From Clostridiaceae bacterium (lineage in GTDB: Bacteria > Bacillota > Clostridia > DSM-8532), in the NCBI GenBank assembly GCA_012727625.1, contig JAAYGP010000176.1, positions 1 through 5,402 on the forward strand: a stretch of 5,402 nucleotides of DNA, written 5' to 3'. Positions 4,732 to 5,402 of this stretch are shown here, piece after piece; position 1 is the first letter of the stretch, and every line of letters starts with the position of its first letter. The notes under the pieces were generated by a model. The model ran no database searches, was not told the origin of the DNA, and was given only the letters and a program-made list of their open reading frames with translations. The position numbers were made by a program, and so were the translations under genes.

Positions 4732-4941
4732 ATGAGAACACCTATTGACAGATTAGCAGTTCTACTCATGATTGTGGGAGCAATAAACTGGCTGACGGTC
4801 GGGCTTTTTGGTTATGATTTTGTTGCCGGTATTTTCGGCAGTGTAGAAGCGTTAGGCAGTCGAATAGTTTACTCCCTTGTAGGTATCGCCGGGATTTACA
4901 GTATTAGTTTACTCTTCCGGGAAGCTCCGGTCAACGAATAA
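4732..4941 (+). CDS. DUF378 family small membrane protein (YuzA-like)
   Basis: This 69-residue protein matches DUF378, a family of short two-helix membrane proteins that includes Bacillus subtilis YuzA. The first helix (about 7-28) carries the signature IVGAINWLTVGLFGYD (14-29, family pattern G-A-[IL]-N-W-x(2)-V-G-[LF]-F). A glycine-rich link with VAGIFGS (31-37) follows, then the second helix RIVYSLVGIAGIYSIS (44-59) with the usual V-G-[IL]-A-G-[IL]-Y. No function is known. The start ATG has AAAAGGAG eight bases upstream. It is a single-gene unit, with a folded leader before it and a strong terminator about 57 bases after the stop. No convincing promoter was found; TATAAA at 4634-4639 is a weak -10 candidate without a partner -35. 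Confidence 0.9.
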   Translation: MRTPIDRLAVLLMIVGAINWLTVGLFGYDFVAGIFGSVEALGSRIVYSLVGIAGIYSISLLFREAPVNE

Positions 4942-4968
4942 TTCAGTCAGGCGATACCTCTAAATTGC

Positions 4969-4989
4969 GAAGCTGAAAAAATCAGCTTC
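4969..4989. repeat. hairpin after the DUF378 gene (no T-run)
   Basis: GAAGCTGA (4969-4976) and TCAGCTTC (4982-4989) form a perfect 8-bp stem with an A5 loop. It lies 27 bases after the stop codon and nine bases before the main terminator. No T-run follows on the plus strand. It may stabilise the 3' end of the message. Confidence 0.6.
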
Positions 4990-4997
4990 CGGTAATT

Positions 4998-5035
4998 AAA
5001 GGCGCATATCCAAAGGGATTGCGCCTTTTACTTTT
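4998..5035. terminator. rho-independent terminator, probably bidirectional
   Basis: AAAGGCGCA (4998-5006) pairs with TGCGCCTTT (5020-5028), and inside it ATCC (5008-5011) pairs with GGAT (5016-5019) after one bulged T, around an AAAG tetraloop. It is followed on the plus strand by TTTTACTTTT and on the minus strand by TTTAATTA. It ends the DUF378 transcript and sits at the end of the converging small gene, whose stop codon begins at 5037. Confidence 0.88.
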
Positions 5036-5205
5036 CAGGACACCAAATCAGCCTCTGAAGCCGTAGATTCAAGGTTAATTATCAAAGCTAACCTGTCTTT
5101 AAAATCAAATTCTATTTTACCAACGTGAAGTTCCAAATGTTTAAGTACGTCATTTATTTCTTTTTCAAGCCTTTTTTGCATGACCTCAATAACCAATGTA
5201 TCCAT
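5035..5205 (-). CDS. putative 56-residue protein, unknown family
   Basis: A 56-codon frame runs from ATG (5203-5205) to TGA (5035-5037). The protein starts MDTLVIEVMQKRLEKEI and ends ESTASEADLVS. It has a charged, probably helical N-terminal half (residues 9-27), then a strand-like stretch KIEFDFKDRLALIIN (30-44), with no membrane segment or cysteine. I do not recognise it. Codon choice looks coding-like, with AT-rich third positions as in its neighbours. The ribosome site is poor: AGGA is only three bases from the ATG, with GGGG further upstream. It has no ATG, GTG or TTG alternative upstream before an in-frame stop. It ends exactly at the shared terminator, which supports a real convergent transcript. 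It may instead be a non-coding or decayed remnant. Confidence 0.45.
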   Translation of the reverse strand: MDTLVIEVMQKRLEKEINDVLKHLELHVGKIEFDFKDRLALIINLESTASEADLVS

Positions 5206-5402
5206 ACATCCTGCCCCTGCCTTGCAAATTTTAATGAATTATTTATATTCTATATTATTTCCCTGAAAAACAAAAGAACGGCCTGTTGGCTGGAATGCAC
5301 CGCAAGACTTACCGTTGCTGTTCACAGGTTGTGTTAAAAGATATTGTGCAATGGAAGGAAACTTTAGCGGAATGAAGCACAGAGATGTATAAAGAGAAGC
5401 GA
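5206..5402. other. intergenic region, no convincing gene
   Basis: I see no supported gene on either strand here. An ATG at 5385 gives six open codons to the window edge (M-Y-K-E-K-R), with no strong ribosome site, so it could be the first codons of a plus-strand gene or nothing. A 13-codon frame from 5351 ends at 5392. CCTGT (5282-5286) and ACAGG (5324-5328) could close a weak long-range hairpin. AT-rich DNA at 5220-5270 probably carries the promoter of the small minus-strand gene, but no clear -35/-10 pair stands out. Confidence 0.4.

Noticed and set aside
5125..5337. Plus-strand 70-codon frame
   Set aside because: No ribosome site, low-complexity hydrophobic start, and antisense to the more protein-like 56-codon frame.
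1..5402. CRISPR array, tRNA, rRNA, defence island or biosynthetic cluster
   Set aside because: No repeat-spacer pattern, no tRNA or rRNA signatures, and gene content is housekeeping plus small membrane proteins.

Overview
The window looks like chromosomal DNA from a low-to-moderate GC, Gram-positive, Clostridia-type Firmicute. The evidence is strong purine-rich Shine-Dalgarno sites (GGAGG, GGGAGGT, AAAGGAG), AT-rich spacers with TATAAT-type promoters, and small protein families common in that group (DUF378, DUF2752, DUF6873, bacterial PC4-like, zinc-ribbon CD225/dispanin). The genus cannot be fixed from the sequence; a cellulolytic-type Clostridia lineage is only a guess.

Layout, left to right. 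Positions 1-123 hold no gene. They contain a 7-bp periodic stretch and three tandem 20-bp repeats ending in ...TTTACA, which look like the end of an IS21-like insertion element whose transposase would lie off the left edge. A GNAT acetyltransferase (124-606, minus, TTG start) follows. Next is argF, ornithine carbamoyltransferase (751-1671, minus), with a clear promoter overlaid by two tandem ARG-box-like operators. Divergent from argF are two plus-strand membrane-protein genes, a zinc-ribbon CD225/dispanin protein (1857-2360) and a DUF2752 protein (2379-2849), which form a likely two-gene operon.

Converging on that pair are three minus-strand genes: a PC4-like ssDNA-binding protein (4219-4443, with its own promoter and a hairpin after it), a DUF6873 protein (3348-4103), and a small acidic two-helix membrane protein (2876-3256). 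For all three, the Shine-Dalgarno site places the start downstream of the longest possible reading frame. An intergenic region rich in direct and inverted repeats separates the PC4-like gene from a plus-strand DUF378 membrane protein gene (4732-4941), which has a folded leader and ends at a strong, probably bidirectional terminator (4998-5035). A 56-codon minus-strand frame (5035-5205) converges on this terminator. The last 200 bases contain no convincing gene.

Functionally this is mostly a housekeeping and small-membrane-protein neighbourhood: arginine biosynthesis under probable ArgR control, an acetyltransferase, a ssDNA-binding protein and several uncharacterised membrane proteins. I see no defence island, CRISPR array, biosynthetic cluster or other evident new multi-gene system. 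The items most worth following are the ARG-box/promoter overlap, the palindrome inside the PC4-like gene's promoter, the zinc-ribbon dispanin/DUF2752 pair, the mobile-element end, and the folded leader of the DUF378 gene.
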